Positions 10,153 through 18,402 of a stretch of 64,000 bases of DNA are shown here, piece by piece. The position numbers and the translations under genes are program-made. The stretch is from positions 186,001 through 250,000 of the forward strand of contig NZ_JAGSYH010000003.1 in NCBI RefSeq assembly GCF_025685685.1, written 5' to 3'. Within the stretch, counting starts at the first letter, position 1. The number at the start of each line of letters is the position of its first letter. A model generated the notes under the pieces. That model ran no database searches. It was not told the DNA's origin and saw nothing but the letters and a program-made list of their open reading frames with translations. This DNA is from Acidicapsa dinghuensis. Its GTDB lineage: Bacteria > Acidobacteriota > Terriglobia > Terriglobales > Acidobacteriaceae.

Positions 10153-11151
10153 CTACACGCGCTTACGTACAACTAGCACGGTCATATCGTCGGATGCGGG
10201 ATGGGTTTCGCGGAATCGAGCTATGTCGTGCAGGACTCCGTCTGCCATTGCTTCCGGTCCGTGTTCGAATCGATCGCGTAGAGAGCTGACGAGGCGTTCT
10301 TCCTGATAATCCTCGCCTGCGGGACACTGAGCCTCGGTAATGCCGTCGGAATATAGGACGAGACTTTCGCCTGCGCCGAGAGAGCGATGCGTTATCGTGT
10401 ATTGGCCACCGCTGAAAAGACCCAGCGGCAGGCCGTTTGAATCGAGCCGCTCGGTTCCCTCCTGCCGCAGAAGCAGCGGAGGGCAATGGCCTGCGTTACA
10501 AACTTCAACTCCTGTGAGGGTCGTGCGACCGCATACCAGGGTTGCGTAGTGAGCGGGTCCGGTGCTTTCGCAAAAGAGCCGGTTGGCGCGCGAAACCATC
10601 TCCTCCAGAGGCAGATCCATCAACGACAGACTACGAAGGATAGCGCTCAGGTGCGTCATCAATAAGGAAGCCGCGACTCCCTTGCCGGCTACGTCACCGA
10701 CGGCAAAAAAAAGGGATTGGTGATTGCTTGAATCGGCTGTCTTGACTATCAAATCGCAGTAGTCGCCTCCGACCGCGCCTACGGGCTCATAGCGATATTG
10801 CGTTTCCCAGTTATCGAGGGCGATGTTGCGGCATGGCAGAAGCTGAGACTGGATTTGCGTTGCTAAATCGAGATCCTGCTGATGGCTCTTCCGTTCTGCC
10901 TGGTTGAGGTGATCGAGACAAAATCGGCAGAGCGGGTTGTGCTTCAACCGGTCTGCCTCGATCGTGTCGTGGCAGCTCTCGCAGATGCCGAACGAGCCAA
11001 GCTCGATCCTTTCGAGAGCCGCATCGACCTCGGCGATCAACTCGCTGAGATAGTCATCGGAAACTGTGCCGGAAGCAGCCTGCAGCCGCGAGCGCCGCTC
11101 GAGGAGTTGAGGCCGGAATGTGTCAGCTGCGATCGCCATGACCGAATTCAT
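10153..11151 (-). CDS. SpoIIE-type PP2C phosphatase with N-terminal DksA/TraR zinc finger
   Basis: 332 residues. Residues 1-85 look like a DksA/TraR C4 zinc-finger module: a helical hairpin followed by GICESC (C57, C60) and PLCRFC (C75, C78). Residues 95-332 are a PPM/SpoIIE serine phosphatase domain with GGDYCD (D130), VGDVAGKGVAA (D153), NAGHCPPLL, YSDGITEA and DDMTVLVV as metal and catalytic motifs. No membrane segment is present. SpoIIE phosphatases usually act in partner-switching against phosphorylated anti-anti-sigma factors; the zinc finger suggests a link to RNA polymerase or ppGpp-type control, which is inference. No anti-sigma or STAS gene lies next to it. Confidence 0.9.
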   Translation of the reverse strand: MNSVMAIAADTFRPQLLERRSRLQAASGTVSDDYLSELIAEVDAALERIELGSFGICESCHDTIEADRLKHNPLCRFCLDHLNQAERKSHQQDLDLATQIQSQLLPCRNIALDNWETQYRYEPVGAVGGDYCDLIVKTADSSNHQSLFFAVGDVAGKGVAASLLMTHLSAILRSLSLMDLPLEEMVSRANRLFCESTGPAHYATLVCGRTTLTGVEVCNAGHCPPLLLRQEGTERLDSNGLPLGLFSGGQYTITHRSLGAGESLVLYSDGITEAQCPAGEDYQEERLVSSLRDRFEHGPEAMADGVLHDIARFRETHPASDDMTVLVVRKRV

Positions 11152-11380
11152 TTTGAGAACTCCTTTCCAGATCTGCGGAAGCGAATCTTCTTTATGCCGT
11201 TCCCCTATGGATGCCTCTGGGATCGATCAGGCTCAGAAAATCCTTTGGATGGCGATTGGGTTGAGGGTACAGGGTGGACAAGTCTGACTGGCAACTCGGG
11301 GCGGGCAATTTGTGGCTCAGTGATGAGTATGGCGGACGCTCCCGACATCCCATTACACGCATCCGCAACACGCAAATCTC

Positions 11381-12406
11381 CTAACCGGTGATGTCGACCT
11401 GGGGCCAGGTGCCGGGGACTGGGGAGGGTGCGGCGGCGCCGGCTTTGACCAGGGCTTCGTGCATGCCGGTCCAGCTGATGCGGGTGGAGGCTTCTGGTGA
11501 GCCGCCGCCTCGCCAGTGGGTTTCGAGGCTGACGGCGTGGCGGTACTTGATCTTCTTGAGAGCTTTGAACTGCCCAACCCAATCCGGAGAGCCTTTGCCT
11601 ACCGGGGCCCATTCGAATCCTGCTTTGGTATCCGGTTCGGCGATGGCGCACTTCACGTGGCAGTGGCCGATGCGGTCTTTGGGCAGCAGGTCCCAGCCGG
11701 CGGGGAAGGCGTCGAGCTCGCCGCGTGCGACGGCGTTGCCGGGGTCCCAGTTGAGCTGGAGCCAAGGTGATTGCACGGCGGCGAGGGTTTGCGCGGCTTC
11801 GCGGCCAGTGGCGGTGTTGCACTCGAATTCGTTTTCGAGGACGAGGATCAGATGCTCTTTGCCGACGCGGTTGGCGGCTTCGAGCAGCTTGGCGTTGACG
11901 GCGGCGCGGTAGGGCGTGGGGTCGTCGAGACGCCAGAAGTCGAAGCAGCGGATGCGGTCGGTCTTGAAGCGTTTGGCGAGGGCGATGGATTTTTCGAGGA
12001 GTTCATCCTGCTCTTTGAGATCTGCGCTTGCGCCGTGCGTATCGGTGCGCGGGCTGGATTTGGAGATGGGCGCGCCGGGGAAGTCGGTCTTGAAGAGCGG
12101 ACTGGCGATGTCGGTCACTTGCAGCTTGTATTTGCGCAGGGTGGCTTCGGCGCGGGCAAGATCGTCGTCGCCCATGCTGGTGATGTTTTTGCTCCACATG
12201 GTGCGGAGCTCGGCGTGGCGCATGCCGAAATCATTGGCGATGACAGAGCAGGCGTGATCGAAGTCGGGCGAGATTTCGTCGGTGATGACGGCCAGCTTGA
12301 ATTCACAGCTGGTGACGGTGGCGGCGTGGAGTATTTGCGGAAGCGCTGCGGCGATAGCGGCGGCACTCGAGGTCTGCAGGAAGGTACGGCGCGAGAGAGT
12401 AGACAC
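11381..12406 (-). CDS. Tat-exported sugar phosphate isomerase/epimerase-like TIM-barrel protein
   Basis: 341 residues. The N-terminus VSTLSRRTFLQTSSAAAIAAALPQ is a twin-arginine signal. The rest is an AP-endonuclease-2/xylose-isomerase-like barrel: FKLAVITDEISPDF, ELRTMW, LENEFECNTA, LNWDPGN, HCHVKCA, HAVSLETHW. The acidic and His residues in the last four blocks would hold a divalent metal. GTG 12406 is chosen because GGAG lies upstream at the right distance and the Tat signal starts there; upstream in-frame codons add an unrelated segment. Such exported proteins are common in Acidobacteria and Planctomycetes near sugar catabolism; the substrate is unknown. Confidence 0.82.
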   Translation of the reverse strand: MSTLSRRTFLQTSSAAAIAAALPQILHAATVTSCEFKLAVITDEISPDFDHACSVIANDFGMRHAELRTMWSKNITSMGDDDLARAEATLRKYKLQVTDIASPLFKTDFPGAPISKSSPRTDTHGASADLKEQDELLEKSIALAKRFKTDRIRCFDFWRLDDPTPYRAAVNAKLLEAANRVGKEHLILVLENEFECNTATGREAAQTLAAVQSPWLQLNWDPGNAVARGELDAFPAGWDLLPKDRIGHCHVKCAIAEPDTKAGFEWAPVGKGSPDWVGQFKALKKIKYRHAVSLETHWRGGGSPEASTRISWTGMHEALVKAGAAAPSPVPGTWPQVDITG

Positions 12407-12741
12407 TGGAAACTCCGAAATAAGTAAACAGCTAATAGTTGGAAAAACGAGCTGTTGGAGAAGACGAGCCCAAACGGGATTGGGACCAATACACCATAGC
12501 AGGCTGAACTTGTCTTGCACCTCTGCGGCGCAAATTCCAATTTGACGAGACTGGAACAGCCACGAATATGCAGGTTGATCCGATGCGGTGAAGGGCAAAT
12601 TTGCCTGGTCGATATCTCCATCTCTAGATTGAATTCATACCCAACCTTACGGTGGATGCGCCAGGCTATTCACGGACCTAAGCTGTGGTTTAGTTCTTTC
12701 CAACTATCAGTATTGAGCGCTTTTTTCAGGAGACCATTCCC
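12407..12741. other. Intergenic region between divergent genes
   Basis: A 335-bp gap separating the minus-strand isomerase-like gene from the plus-strand beta-barrel gene. It should contain both promoters, but I see no clear operator, hairpin or small gene in it. Confidence 0.5.
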
Positions 12742-13611
12742 TTGCATCTTTTACAGCTTCGTCCTTCGGGGCGCCGCTCCCTCTCTATCGGCAGCTTGTT
12801 TTCTGCCCTTCTTCTTGCTTCGACGGTTGTTCAGGCACAAGACAATTTCTTCTCACGCTGGCAGGCGCGCGCAACGGCCACACTTGCGCAGCAGCCCAAG
12901 TGGGCTCCGCCAGTGGTTTCGCCGTATCCACAGCTCATCCAGGTTGTGCGTGCGGATTTCTACCGGACAGTCTCGCCCACTCATGTGACCACATGGAACT
13001 ATGGAGACAGCCGGGGCATCAATCTTATTCCGCTGAAGAATACGGAAGTTGATATCTTCTATCCGGATTACTTTCAGCACAGCAATGCCACAGTCGATGG
13101 TTTTGGCGACCTCGGCTTTTCTGGAAAATACCGGTTCCTGTCGCGGAATGAAAAGGAAGGCAATTACGTCGTCAGCGCCTTCATCAACGCGACGGTGCCC
13201 ACCGGCGATCATAAGAACGGTGCGGCACACCCGACCATTGGACCCTTTGTAGGAGCGGGAAAAGGCTTTGGAAAATTCAACGTCACCTCCTGCTTTGGCG
13301 CAGCCATTCCAACGGAGCAAGCGGATACACTGGGCCGCACGTTGTCCTCTAATACCAACGCTCAATACCATTTCGCCAAACAGGGGTGGGTTGAGGTGGA
13401 AGATAATGCCTCCTTTTTCAATGGTGGCCCGAATGACGGCAAGAAGCAGAACTTCATTACGCCGGGCGTGCTGGCAGGACCGTTTAAGTTTTATCCAAGC
13501 GATCCGAAGCGTCGTGAGGGTCTGATGTTCGGCGCGGCGATACAGATTGCGACTTCGTCGTTCCACACCACCAACCACAATGTCAATTTCACGGCGCGTT
13601 ATACCTTCTAG
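12742..13611 (+). CDS. Outer-membrane beta-barrel protein (transporter-like)
   Basis: 289 residues with a signal peptide (hydrophobic SIGSLFSALLLASTVVQAQ, cleavage after AQA/Q). The mature part alternates short amphipathic strands with turns (GDLGFSGKYRF, NYVVSAFINATVPTG, FNVTSCFGAAIP, HFAKQGWVEVEDNASFF) and ends in the aromatic residue expected of an outer-membrane barrel (RYTF). It resembles the 'phenol meta-pathway/transporter' barrel group of proteins with unknown cargo. The only start with a full signal peptide is TTG 12742. The stop codon TAG is itself part of a 20-bp terminal inverted repeat, so the original C-terminus may have been altered. Confidence 0.7.
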   Translation: MHLLQLRPSGRRSLSIGSLFSALLLASTVVQAQDNFFSRWQARATATLAQQPKWAPPVVSPYPQLIQVVRADFYRTVSPTHVTTWNYGDSRGINLIPLKNTEVDIFYPDYFQHSNATVDGFGDLGFSGKYRFLSRNEKEGNYVVSAFINATVPTGDHKNGAAHPTIGPFVGAGKGFGKFNVTSCFGAAIPTEQADTLGRTLSSNTNAQYHFAKQGWVEVEDNASFFNGGPNDGKKQNFITPGVLAGPFKFYPSDPKRREGLMFGAAIQIATSSFHTTNHNVNFTARYTF

Positions 13612-14430
13612 CAGGCTGCTGAAAAACGAACTGATTCAGGCATAACCTGCCTCCTGTGGGTCTCTTCAAGCACTCCGTCGCCTGAATTGAGGTTGCAACT
13701 CACACAACGCCTTGTCGGCCATAACGCGCAGGGGGCGAAGCGGATGGTCTTGAGGGATTCGCTGCTCAGGGCTTACATAGCTGAATACTTCCAGCTGCTG
13801 CCCGTCGTCTCCACGCATCCCTTCTTCTTACCAGCTTGGACCGTGGAAATAGCTAACTTTCTGATTTCAGGAAGCGGTGCGCATCCTACGGAGCACTAGT
13901 ATTCAGCGGTCCCCCGGTTAGGTTCGCCTGCGCAATCGCCTCTTTACCGCTACTCTGGTAATGTACGCGAAGCTCGGCTGGCTCTTGAAAAGTCTTCTTT
14001 ACGTTATCGTGGAGGTCGAACCAAATGTCTAGAGCTTCTGTTTTTCCCGGTGGCACTATCAGCGGATACGTTCCGGGCCGTCGAGGCTTGTTTGCGTAAA
14101 TGACGCTTCGCGCAGCCAGCTCGACACCAGTAACGGCAATCGACGAATCGGACGAATTGGTGACCTTAACTTCCGGCGCATACCAAGTCTCGCCAATTAA
14201 TGGATGGCTTGTCTTGACGTAAACGGCTACACTCGCTCCTTTTGCCGCTCCAATCGATGAGGTCTGCCGGATCATCATTCCGGGGTCGCATCCAATCGTC
14301 AGAACCATCACCGCAGTCAAGAATGCTCCTTCAGCCTTTTTCACTCTCCGTCCCCTCGCACCTACTGCTGCCCTGGGTGATTGTAGCGACTCCCCAAGAA
14401 ACTCAACCGGGTTTTTCAGCAGCCTGTTAG
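13608..14430. mobile_element. 823-bp segment bounded by 20-bp inverted repeats (MITE-like)
   Basis: CTAGCAGGCTGCTGAAAAAC at 13608-13627 and its inverted copy (GTTTTTCAGCAGCCTGTTAG) at 14411-14430 match at 19 of 20 positions. No transposase is present. Inside are about 270 bp without a clear gene (13628-13885) and one small lipoprotein gene (13886-14344). A single related end, GTTTTTCAGCAATCTAAG, lies at 18334-18351. The structure suggests a non-autonomous or decayed insertion element with a passenger gene; target duplication was not recognised. Confidence 0.55.
13886..14344 (-). CDS. Small putative lipoprotein of unknown function
   Basis: 152 residues. GTG start at 14344, preceded by a purine-rich GGGGACGGAGA. 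The N-terminus MKKAEGAFLTAVMVLTIGC ends in a lipobox-like LTIGC, predicting lipidation at Cys19. The body resembles a short immunoglobulin-like or beta-sandwich domain (VYVKTSHPLIGETWYAPEVKVTNSSDSSIAVTGVELAARS). I do not recognise a family. It lies entirely within the 20-bp inverted-repeat-bounded segment and so may have arrived with it. Confidence 0.55.
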   Translation of the reverse strand: MKKAEGAFLTAVMVLTIGCDPGMMIRQTSSIGAAKGASVAVYVKTSHPLIGETWYAPEVKVTNSSDSSIAVTGVELAARSVIYANKPRRPGTYPLIVPPGKTEALDIWFDLHDNVKKTFQEPAELRVHYQSSGKEAIAQANLTGGPLNTSAP

Positions 14431-14569
14431 AGCGATTCCTGAGTCACTGTGTCTTTTTGAGTGCTGCCCTAGATTGCCGATCCCTGATGATGTCGCAGCT
14501 TCGGGATACAGCAACTCAGGAGTCTCTGTAGTTTTCGTGCTTTGCACGGTTCTACCGCACGCTTTGACG

Positions 14570-14959
14570 CTAGGTGATGCTCTTCAATCCGGCATTCGCA
14601 TACGTGACGATTTCTCGATCAGCGGTAATCAATGTAAGGCCCTCTGCTATGGCCTGCGCGATCAGCAGCCGGTCAAACGGATTTTTATGCAAGGACGGCA
14701 GTGAGTAGACTCCGGTGACGTGATTGGGACGCACCGGAAGCACTGTAGCGGAAAGCTGTTCCAGAGCATTGCTCCACCAGACGCGCGGATCACCTACGTC
14801 GAGAGACCCTTTCATGCTCTTGATGGTGACTTCCCAGTACGACAGGACGCTCAGGGCATTGTTGCCGGAAAGAATGGCCTTACGAGCCGCGCTGGTGAGC
14901 CTTGCCGGATCTCCGGTTGCGAAGAGTGCGATGTTGGTGTCCAGCAGATGGGCAGGCAA
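14570..14959 (-). CDS. vapC: VapC-like PIN-domain toxin
   Basis: 129 residues with the PIN nuclease signature: an N-terminal DTN (LLDTNIAL, D7), an internal acidic position in YWEVTIK (E43) and the C-terminal DRLLIAQA and TADREI motifs supplying the remaining acidic metal ligands. VapC toxins are Mg-dependent endoribonucleases, often against tRNA or rRNA. The start is TTG 14959, one base after the antitoxin stop, so the two are co-translated. Confidence 0.88.
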   Translation of the reverse strand: MPAHLLDTNIALFATGDPARLTSAARKAILSGNNALSVLSYWEVTIKSMKGSLDVGDPRVWWSNALEQLSATVLPVRPNHVTGVYSLPSLHKNPFDRLLIAQAIAEGLTLITADREIVTYANAGLKSIT

Positions 14960-14960
14960 T

Positions 14961-15194
14961 CTAAAGTCTCGATCCGAGCAAATCTTCTTCGGTTATCGCC
15001 TCATCCCATCCAGGCTTGAATCGAATCTGCCCTTCCATGCCACCCAGAATGACCTTGCGCTTTGTTGGGGGCGGCGGAGCAATCTGCGCCACTGGAACGC
15101 CATGACGAGTGATAACGACCTGTTCCCCTGCTTCCACCGCGCGGATCAGTTCGGGCAGCATATTTTTGGCTTCGGCGATGCCAACCGTGGTCAT
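14961..15194 (-). CDS. Phd/YefM-family antitoxin
   Basis: 77 residues beginning MTTVGIAEAKNMLPELIRAVEAGEQVVITRHGVPVAQIAPP, the classical Phd/YefM N-terminal DNA-binding and dimerisation domain. The acidic C-terminus (GWDEAITEEDLLGSRL) would wrap and block the VapC partner directly downstream. A palindromic AT-rich operator lies 13-33 bases upstream of its start. Confidence 0.9.
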   Translation of the reverse strand: MTTVGIAEAKNMLPELIRAVEAGEQVVITRHGVPVAQIAPPPPTKRKVILGGMEGQIRFKPGWDEAITEEDLLGSRL

Positions 15195-15206
15195 CTATTC
15201 ATTATA

Positions 15207-15227
15207 GCCATAAATTATGGCCATAAT
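15207..15227. promoter_or_regulatory. Operator of the VapBC-like pair
   Basis: Two overlapping dyads: GCCATAAATTATGGC (15207-15221, 7-bp arms around one base) and the perfect palindrome ATTATGGCCATAAT (15214-15227). The GCCATAA half-site thus appears repeatedly, fitting cooperative binding of antitoxin dimers. It sits just upstream of the antitoxin ATG at 15194. Confidence 0.65.
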
Positions 15228-15375
15228 GCATGGGTAAGGGGAAACAGAGTTCGGGGTTCATGTTGCGTACGAATTAGGTTTGTGGTGGTGGTACGATTTC
15301 AGGTTGGACCGCACGGCCAAAACAGTCCGGCGTGAAATTGACGTTAGGCAAGAAGCTTCCGTGAGATCGACTGCA

Positions 15376-16224
15376 ATGACGATGTTTGCCTTTCCAATTC
15401 TCCTGGCATCTTTGTTGGTCCCAGGCGTGCACGCTCAATTAGTTCATCCAATCGCTGGACCAACACCTTCGTTTGAGGTAGCCACAGTCAAACCTTCGCC
15501 TAACGACTCTCCAAGCACCAACTTCGGAATTGCGCCAGGGAGATTCAGCGCAAGGAGTGCGACGGTCGAAGAGCTAATCAAACTCGCTTACAACGTGAAG
15601 GCGAGCAACGGAATTGAGGGAGAGCCGAAGTGGGCGACTTCGGAGAAATTCGATATCCAAGCGAAGATCGACGATACGGAGGCGGAAGCGATGCAGAAGC
15701 TTCAGCCTGCACAAAGGCTCGATCAATATCGCCTGATGATGCAATCGCTGCTAACAGATCGCTTTGGCTTAACTACGAGTACGCGCACCAAAATGCTTCC
15801 GGTATATGCACTGGTTGTGGCGAAGAACGGACCGAAACTCGAGGTGGTTGAGCACGGGAAAGCGCATATGCCCTCGCTCTGGGGCGGATCGAGAGGAGAG
15901 TTGCATGCATCAAGCGTGTCAATGGGTATGTTTGCTGATTGGCTTTCAGGCAACGTCGACGTTGGTGGGCGCCCCATAATCGACCAAACTGGATTAAAGG
16001 ACAGCTATGACTTCACGCTAAAGTGGACGCGGAATGAAAGCGGAGCAAACGCAATGGCTGGGCTGGGTACAAGCCATCCAGTCACAAGCGTAGTTCCTAC
16101 AGAACAAGGAGGACCGTCACTATATACGGCACTCCAAGAACAGCTTGGCTTGAAACTGGAATCACGAAAGGGACCCGTTGAGGTACTCGTGATCGATCAA
16201 CTGAAGCGACCGACGCCGAACTGA
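15376..16224 (+). CDS. TIGR03435 family exported protein
   Basis: About 282 residues from ATG 15376 (GTG 15361 is an alternative). A signal peptide (MTMFAFPILLASLLVPGVHAQ) is followed by the typical family start FEVATVKPSPNDSPS, GRFSARSATVEELIKLAYNV, the WATSEKFDIQAK block, LLTDRFGL, LPVYALVVAKNGPKLE and the C-terminal DQTGLKDSYDFTLKW ... LYTALQEQLGLKLESRKGPVEVLVID. The family is greatly expanded in soil Acidobacteria and its function is unknown; some members are fused to M56 peptidase-like sensors. This copy stands alone. Confidence 0.88.
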   Translation: MTMFAFPILLASLLVPGVHAQLVHPIAGPTPSFEVATVKPSPNDSPSTNFGIAPGRFSARSATVEELIKLAYNVKASNGIEGEPKWATSEKFDIQAKIDDTEAEAMQKLQPAQRLDQYRLMMQSLLTDRFGLTTSTRTKMLPVYALVVAKNGPKLEVVEHGKAHMPSLWGGSRGELHASSVSMGMFADWLSGNVDVGGRPIIDQTGLKDSYDFTLKWTRNESGANAMAGLGTSHPVTSVVPTEQGGPSLYTALQEQLGLKLESRKGPVEVLVIDQLKRPTPN

Positions 16225-16460
16225 AAGATGAATGATTGGCTGGTCGTGCTCAGGATCAGGAAGCACACGAACCAATTCCGGCAATTTTATCTCGGCGTTG
16301 GTCAATCATCTTTTACGATCTACGCGGTAGCCGCGATTGACGGATGGCGCAGGTTTCGCATTTGAGACCTGGAGTACTGGGCATCCGTATCCGATCATCT
16401 TTCCAGGCCTACGGCTGAAGCATCCACGTGAGGACTTCGACCAAGAGGTGTGGATGCGCG

Positions 16461-16553
16461 TCAAACGGCCCGCGGCTAAAGCCACTTTCATGTTCAGCCT
16501 TGAATTCAGCAGCCTTAAGGCTGCTGCTCCCTCCGGTTCGTGCTGCGCACGAA
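16461..16553. repeat. Dispersed intergenic repeat, copy B
   Basis: Ungapped counterpart of 9821-9913 (about 90 percent identical). Its inner hairpin is the perfect palindrome GCAGCCTTAAGGCTGC (16509-16524), and GCGGCT-AA-AGCC precedes it where copy A has a wobble, so the stems are conserved while bases change. The remainder of 16225-16686 holds no gene that I can support. Confidence 0.8.
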
Positions 16554-16686
16554 GTTGGTTTAATGGTGGCGCGAGTGGTGGTGTCCCGGGTCTCAAAATC
16601 GAGATCTGGGGCACCTAGCTGAAGCACGTTTTGCCTGCGTCCTGCCCGATACCGCTGAGGCCATTGAAATCGCGTATTCTGTCCCC

Positions 16687-17901
16687 ATGCAATTGGATGC
16701 TATTCAGGCCGCGCTGCAGGCCGCTTCGCTGGACGGCTGGCTGTTTTACGACCATCATCATCGCGATCCCATCGGGGAACGCATTCTTGGGCTTGATCCT
16801 CATGCGCATGTGACGCGGCGCTGGTATTACCTGGTGCCTGCCGTGGGCGAGCCGCGGAAGCTAGTGCATCGCATCGAGTCACAGCGGCTGGACAGTCTGC
16901 CAGGGAGCAAGGGGCTTTACTCAGGCTGGCAGGAGCTGGAAACGACGCTCGACACGATGCTGACGGGCACGCGGCGGCTGGCGATGCAGTATTCGCCGCG
17001 CAACGCGATCATGTATGTCTCGATGGTGGATGCTGGGACGGTGGAGTTTTTACGGTCGCTGGGTAAGGAGATCGTGAGCTCGGCAGACCTGGTGAGTCAG
17101 TTTGAGGCGGTGCTGACGGCGGAGCAGATGGCGAGCCACACGGTAGCCCAGCGGAAGATTGATGCGATTCTGGCGCAGGCTTTTCGCGAGGTAGGCCGGG
17201 TGTTGCGGCCGGCGTCGGGACGACCGGGGAGCATTTCGGAGTTTGACCTGGTGGAATGGTTCTCCGACGCGATGCGCCGCGAGGGGCTGACGTGGGAGAA
17301 CGGGCCGAATGTGAGCGTGGGGGCGAATGCTGCCGATTCACATTATGAGCCGACGCGGGAGAGATCTCAGCCAATCCGCAACGGCGACTTTCTACTGATC
17401 GATATCTGGGCCAAAACCGAAGCGCTGGCGAGCGGCAGGCCGAGCATTCATTACGACATTACGTGGACGGGCGTGATTGGACGCGAGCCGACGGAGCTGG
17501 AGCAGCGGGTGTTTGTGGCTGTTCGCGATGCGCGGGATGCAGCTATCAAGAAGATCGAAGATGCTTTTGCAGCGGGGATTCCGATTCGTGGGTTTGAGGC
17601 GGATGACGCTGCGCGTGAAGTGATCCGGCGGACCGGGTTTGGCGACTACTTTACGCATCGCACAGGGCATAGCATTGCCACCGATCTGCATGGAGCGGGG
17701 GCGCATCTGGACAATCTGGAGACGCATGACGAGCGGCTGATTTTGCCGAATACGTGCTTCTCGGTTGAGCCGGGGGTGTATCTGCCGCCGGGGTATGCCG
17801 CGCAGCCGCAGTTTGGGGTGCGGAGCGAGGTGGACATGATGACGGCTCCGGGGAAGGCCTGGGTTACGGGACCGCGGCAGCAGGAGTTGGTGAGGATCTG
17901 A
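16687..17901 (+). CDS. M24-family Xaa-Pro aminopeptidase/dipeptidase
   Basis: 404 residues, no signal peptide. The N-terminal half is a creatinase-like domain; the C-terminal half is the pita-bread peptidase fold with the five metal ligands in order: D in LLIDIWAK, D in HYDITWTG, H in THRTGHSI, E in SVEPGVYL and E in RSEVDMM. It should cleave N-terminal Xaa-Pro bonds or dipeptides in the cytoplasm. ATG 16687 is the first plausible start. No operon partner; the hairpin array follows it. Confidence 0.9.
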   Translation: MQLDAIQAALQAASLDGWLFYDHHHRDPIGERILGLDPHAHVTRRWYYLVPAVGEPRKLVHRIESQRLDSLPGSKGLYSGWQELETTLDTMLTGTRRLAMQYSPRNAIMYVSMVDAGTVEFLRSLGKEIVSSADLVSQFEAVLTAEQMASHTVAQRKIDAILAQAFREVGRVLRPASGRPGSISEFDLVEWFSDAMRREGLTWENGPNVSVGANAADSHYEPTRERSQPIRNGDFLLIDIWAKTEALASGRPSIHYDITWTGVIGREPTELEQRVFVAVRDARDAAIKKIEDAFAAGIPIRGFEADDAAREVIRRTGFGDYFTHRTGHSIATDLHGAGAHLDNLETHDERLILPNTCFSVEPGVYLPPGYAAQPQFGVRSEVDMMTAPGKAWVTGPRQQELVRI

Positions 17902-18000
17902 GTCTGGCGCGAAAGCCCTGGCTGGCGGTTCTTGTCGACTGGAAAACCGTTCACTATCCTGAAACCCTTTGAACTGCTGCAACAATCAAAACTCGCCTCA

Positions 18001-18365
18001 GGGGCTGAAGCCCCGATGTGTGTATTGGCTTGATGCCGGGGATAAATCCCCGGCCTACCCTTTTCCTGCCTATCCCTTTTTATGAGTCCGCCCGTACTCC
18101 ATTGTCGAAGACACCATCGTTGCCGACCGCGGCAACGGAAGCGTGTGCGAATTCGCAAGAGAGCCCGCGGCTGAAGCCGCTTTCTTTTATCGCCGCCATT
18201 CAGGGGCATAAATGCCCCTCGGGCTGCCAGCAAAGTCCAGCAGGAGTTGAACTACATCCCTCGGCGGCTGAAGCCGCCTTCTATTTGCAGCTTTTTACGG
18301 CACGAGTAAACTCGTGCCCTTTCAAAACAGTAGGTTTTTCAGCAATCTAAGGGCATAATTGCCCT
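18001..18365. repeat. Array of seven distinct palindromes with a common core
   Basis: Seven hairpins lie in 365 bp: GGGGCTGAAGCCCC (18001-18014), GCCGGGGATAAATCCCCGGC (18035-18054), GCGGCTGAAGCCGC (18167-18180), AGGGGCATAAATGCCCCT (18202-18219), GGCGGCTGAAGCCGCC (18263-18278), GGCACGAGTAAACTCGTGCC (18299-18318) and AGGGCATAATTGCCCT (18350-18365). The stems differ completely, but the centre is always T-GA-A or T-AA-A (TAAT in the last). They occupy the gap 17902-18402 between the M24 gene and the convergent kinase gene; no coding sequence is seen there. Confidence 0.85.
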
Positions 18366-18402
18366 GTTCTCTTCATTTTCCAGCCGGCTTTCGGAGCAGC
18401 CT

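Noticed and set aside
18001..18365. CRISPR array
   Set aside because: The palindromes differ in sequence and spacing, there are no constant repeats and no cas genes.
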